DNA of 64,000 nucleotides from Fundidesulfovibrio terrae (GTDB lineage: Bacteria; Desulfobacterota; Desulfovibrionia; Desulfovibrionales; Desulfovibrionaceae), in contig NZ_JAKZFS010000002.1 in the NCBI RefSeq assembly GCF_022808915.1, positions 496,001 to 560,000 of the forward strand. Reading direction: 5' to 3'. The notes beneath the pieces are model-generated. The model searched no databases. It worked only from the letters and a program-made list of their open reading frames with translations, and had not been told where the DNA came from. Within the stretch, counting starts at the first letter, position 1. Every line of letters starts with the position of its first letter. Position numbers and translations under genes: made by a program. Below are positions 62,851 to 64,000 of the stretch, one piece after another.

Positions 62851-63513
62851 TCACGAACCGAGGCCGAGCCCCCGCGCGATCGCAAGCGTCCTTTTCGCCA
62901 CGCCTTCCGGGCAGCCCGCCGCCAGCCGCCTCAAATCCTCCACCGTGTCCATGTCCATAAGTTCCGGCAGCAGCGCCGGTTGCAGCGGCGCAAGCACGTC
63001 CATGGTCAACCCGAAGAGTTCCGACGTGCTCCAGGGCATGCCCTCGAATACTTGCGGCAGGTAGCTTGCGCTCTGAAATCCGATGGTCCAATAGCCGCCG
63101 TCCGGGCTCGGGCCTACGAGCGCGGGCTCCGAGCGCATCAGGCGCGTGAGCGACCGGGCTAGTTTCGGCGTGAGCCCTGGCACGTCCGACCCCAGGGCCG
63201 CCGCCGACACATACCCTTGTGCGAAGGCCCAGCCGAAGGCGTGCTCCATCTTGTGGCCAAGGTCGCCCTCAGGCTGCGGCAAATAGAAGCGATCGCCTCC
63301 CAGCCAGTGGCGCACCATGCCCACATCCCCGCCGGGCGACACCCAGAGCGCCACGTCCGCTCCGCAACCGGCGAGCGAGTCCAGCATGTCCTCCACGAAC
63401 GCCTTGTACAGGGCCAGGGCGGCCTCGTCGCCCAGGTCCCTGGCCAGGCGGGTCTTCACCCGGCCCAGGCGCGGCGCGCGCAGGAAATACAGTATGCAGG
63501 CGCTGCTGGTCAT
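62851..63513 (-). CDS. rSAM/selenodomain-associated transferase 1 family (TIGR04282/DUF2064)
   Basis: Glycosyltransferase-A-like fold, 220 aa, of the DUF2064 family. Motifs: ILYFLRAPRLGRVKTRLAR (nucleotide site with the KTRLA signature), ALGSDVPGLTPKLA (metal DxD-like Asp) and GPSPDGGYWTIGF. The family is linked to arsenosugar or selenium-related gene sets by association, but its reaction is not settled. ATG at 63513. The type 2 partner lies upstream in the same orientation. Confidence 0.85.
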   Translation of the reverse strand: MTSSACILYFLRAPRLGRVKTRLARDLGDEAALALYKAFVEDMLDSLAGCGADVALWVSPGGDVGMVRHWLGGDRFYLPQPEGDLGHKMEHAFGWAFAQGYVSAAALGSDVPGLTPKLARSLTRLMRSEPALVGPSPDGGYWTIGFQSASYLPQVFEGMPWSTSELFGLTMDVLAPLQPALLPELMDMDTVEDLRRLAAGCPEGVAKRTLAIARGLGLGS

Positions 63514-63639
63514 GCGGTCCTCATGGGAAATGCTTGTGACAGGATGTTCCGGCTGGGAAAAGGGTACGATCGGAATATCGGCGGAAGAATCTTCCCGCCG
63601 GAAGATCCCGTTCGCGGAGCGCGGTTGAGCATGGCCGAT

Positions 63640-64000
63640 TCACGGCTTGCACCGTCCCGCCCCTTCTCCGGTCGATCTCGCCGGGCGGTGCAGGCACGCG
63701 AGCCGCTCCGGATCGACCCCCAGCAGGTACAGCGCGATGATGGCCCAGTTGGCCAGCGTGCGCCGCCAGACGCCTTCCGACTCCCAGCGCCTGGGCGAGG
63801 TTACGGCCCGCCCTTTGGCGAAACCGATGCGCATCCCGGCGTGCTTCAGCCGCCGCATGAGGTCCACCTCCTCCAGGATGGGCATGTCCTGGTAGCCGCC
63901 CAGCGCCTGGAACGCCTCGCGGGTGAGGAAGATGGCCTGGTCGCCGTAGGGGATGCGGGTCATGCGCGACCGAAGCGACGCCACCCGCGCGATCAGGGCC
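63640..64000 (-). CDS. rSAM/selenodomain-associated transferase 2 family glycosyltransferase (partial)
   Basis: C-terminal 120 codons of a family 2 glycosyltransferase; the start lies beyond the right edge. Visible are RIPYGDQAIFLTREAFQALG, GGYQDMPILEEVDLMRRLK (the ED-type catalytic region) and SPRRWESEGVWRRTLANW, matching the TIGR04283 group that pairs with TIGR04282. It ends with a hydrophobic helix (WAIIALYLLGVDP). Spacing to the type 1 gene is 126 bp. Confidence 0.8.
   Translation of the reverse strand, partial: ALIARVASLRSRMTRIPYGDQAIFLTREAFQALGGYQDMPILEEVDLMRRLKHAGMRIGFAKGRAVTSPRRWESEGVWRRTLANWAIIALYLLGVDPERLACLHRPARSTGEGAGRCKP

Overview
The window is high-GC DNA with tightly packed operons. 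Its gene content points to a sulfate-reducing Desulfovibrionaceae-type deltaproteobacterium (Desulfobacterota): a bacterioferritin that closely follows the Desulfovibrio form, a complex I cluster without the NADH module, oxygen-sensitive [4Fe-4S] dehydratases, sigma-54 enhancer-binding proteins beside their target operons, a PEP-CTERM exported protein, and a dispersed intergenic palindrome family. This is inferred from gene content; no rRNA or marker phylogeny is present. I saw no tRNA, rRNA, CRISPR array, IS element or prophage.

Layout. (1) 1-7.8 kb, minus strand: a gabT-livKHMGF operon (class III aminotransferase plus branched-chain-type amino-acid ABC transporter; livF runs off the left edge), with a good sigma-54 promoter and GATTCA palindromes, preceded by its probable sigma-54 activator. 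(2) 8.0-19.5 kb, minus: a complex I operon nuoABCDHIJK, then four antiporter-like membrane subunits and an unrecognised 83-aa membrane protein; no nuoE, nuoF or nuoG. (3) 20.2-27.5 kb: a tartrate/C4-dicarboxylate operon (TtdT-type antiporter, malate dehydrogenase, TtdA, TtdB, TtuC/DmlA) on the minus strand with a sigma-54 promoter, a phased 10-bp repeat array, and a divergent PrpR-type sigma-54 activator. (4) 27.7-32 kb: rarD, the threonine degradation pair kbl-tdh, and a PEP-CTERM protein. (5) 32.4-40 kb, plus: IclR regulator, a second livKHMGF set, aspartate ammonia-lyase and a single-domain asparaginase; this reads as an Asn/Asp uptake and deamination operon. (6) 40.3-49 kb, plus: UDP-GlcNAc 4-epimerase, a catalase fragment leading into katG, bacterioferritin, a two-component pair and an Npsr/CoA-disulfide-reductase-type flavoprotein with rhodanese domain. 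(7) 49-60 kb, minus: ion transporter, orphan AapJ-type binding protein, AraC-Ogt fusion, lipoprotein acetolactate decarboxylase, MBL hydrolase, an EndoQ-like PHP nuclease fused to a UvrD helicase, a double-HD protein, a MogA-type protein. (8) 60-64 kb: rfbA-argJ, a YbjQ protein and two rSAM/selenodomain-associated transferases (the last cut by the window end).

The genes describe an anaerobe that takes up amino acids and tartrate and channels them to oxaloacetate, malate and fumarate. It feeds electrons from an unidentified donor into a four-antiporter complex I and guards against oxygen with KatG, Bfr and a persulfide/CoA-disulfide reductase. Sigma-54 control of two catabolic operons is supported by -24/-12 elements with exact GG-N10-GC spacing. 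The most unusual items are the EndoQ-UvrD fusion, the enlarged NADH-module-free complex I with a small extra subunit and an interrupted NuoC, the phased operator array of the tartrate operon, the catalase remnant in front of katG, and the nested intergenic repeats.
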